Shown here in pieces: positions 5,082 to 5,143 of a DNA stretch of 5,143 nucleotides (positions are counted from its first letter, which is position 1; each line of letters starts with the position of its first letter). This DNA comes from Anaerolineales bacterium UBA5069 (lineage in GTDB: Bacteria; Chloroflexota; Anaerolineae; Caldilineales; Caldilineaceae), in assembly GCA_002415895.1 (NCBI GenBank), contig DIAV01000291.1:1-5143 (forward strand). Reading direction: 5' to 3'. The notes under the pieces were generated by a model. The model saw only the letters and a list, made by a program, of their open reading frames with translations. It was not told the DNA's origin and did not search any database. The position numbers were made by a program, and so were the translations under genes.

Positions 5082-5143
5082 TAGCGGCGGCTTCAGCCGC
5101 CGTTCTCGAGAATGAGGCACGCAGTGCATACCAACGGCGGCTG
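5082..5143. repeat. REP-like palindromic repeat pair (right copy cut by the window edge)
   Basis: A hairpin with a 7-bp stem CGGCGGC / GCCGCCG (5085-5091 with 5096-5102) and a TTCA loop lies 37 nt after the cupin stop. At 5133-5143 AACGGCGGCTG begins what reads as the same element in reverse orientation: it equals the reverse complement of 5094-5104. This head-to-head arrangement resembles bacterial interspersed mosaic elements. The left hairpin could also slow or end transcription of the cupin gene, but no T-run follows it. Confidence 0.55.

Overview
The window (5,143 bp, GC-rich) holds four protein-coding genes and no RNA genes, CRISPR or transposase. The gene content suggests a member of the Chloroflexota (Anaerolineae/Caldilineae-like). 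The clues are a FadN-type 3-hydroxyacyl-CoA dehydrogenase, a very large secreted gingipain-family (C25) protein ending in a short IYIPAV-type tail, a secreted protein made almost entirely of Thr/Pro repeats, and a KdgF-like single-domain cupin. This assignment rests on recollection of family traits and is not proven by the window.

Layout, left to right. Positions 1-145 (minus) are the N-terminal 48 codons of the FadN-type dehydrogenase, which runs off the left edge. Positions 146-422 are its upstream region, with a 7-bp-arm dyad (299-319), a GC-rich hairpin (258-282), and the Rho-independent terminator (341-397) of the next gene. Positions 423-3464 (minus) encode an intact secreted C25-family cysteine peptidase-like protein of about 1,013 residues, with a PorU-like domain order and the His/Cys catalytic pair visible. 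Positions 3465-3959 are non-coding: a long leader for the peptidase and a strong minus-strand terminator (3831-3868) for the next gene. Positions 3960-4355 (minus) encode a small secreted protein with a signal peptide, a Thr/Pro stalk and a PEP-CTERM exosortase signal. Positions 4356-4721 are a divergent promoter region with a minus-strand promoter whose -10 lies inside a 10-bp-arm inverted repeat, and a 14-bp perfect palindrome upstream of the plus-strand gene. Positions 4722-5048 (plus) encode the cupin. Positions 5085-5143 hold a REP-like palindromic repeat followed by the start of an inverted second copy.

The three minus-strand genes appear to be separate transcription units, because terminators follow the PEP-CTERM gene and the C25 gene. 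Two neighbouring genes concern the cell envelope or exterior: the C25 protein and the PEP-CTERM stalk. A functional link between them is only a hypothesis. The dehydrogenase (fatty-acid beta-oxidation) and the cupin look like ordinary metabolic genes. I see no convincing new multi-gene system. The most interesting items are the PorU-like C25 protein, the domainless PEP-CTERM stalk, the operator-like repeat over its promoter, and the REP pair at the right edge.
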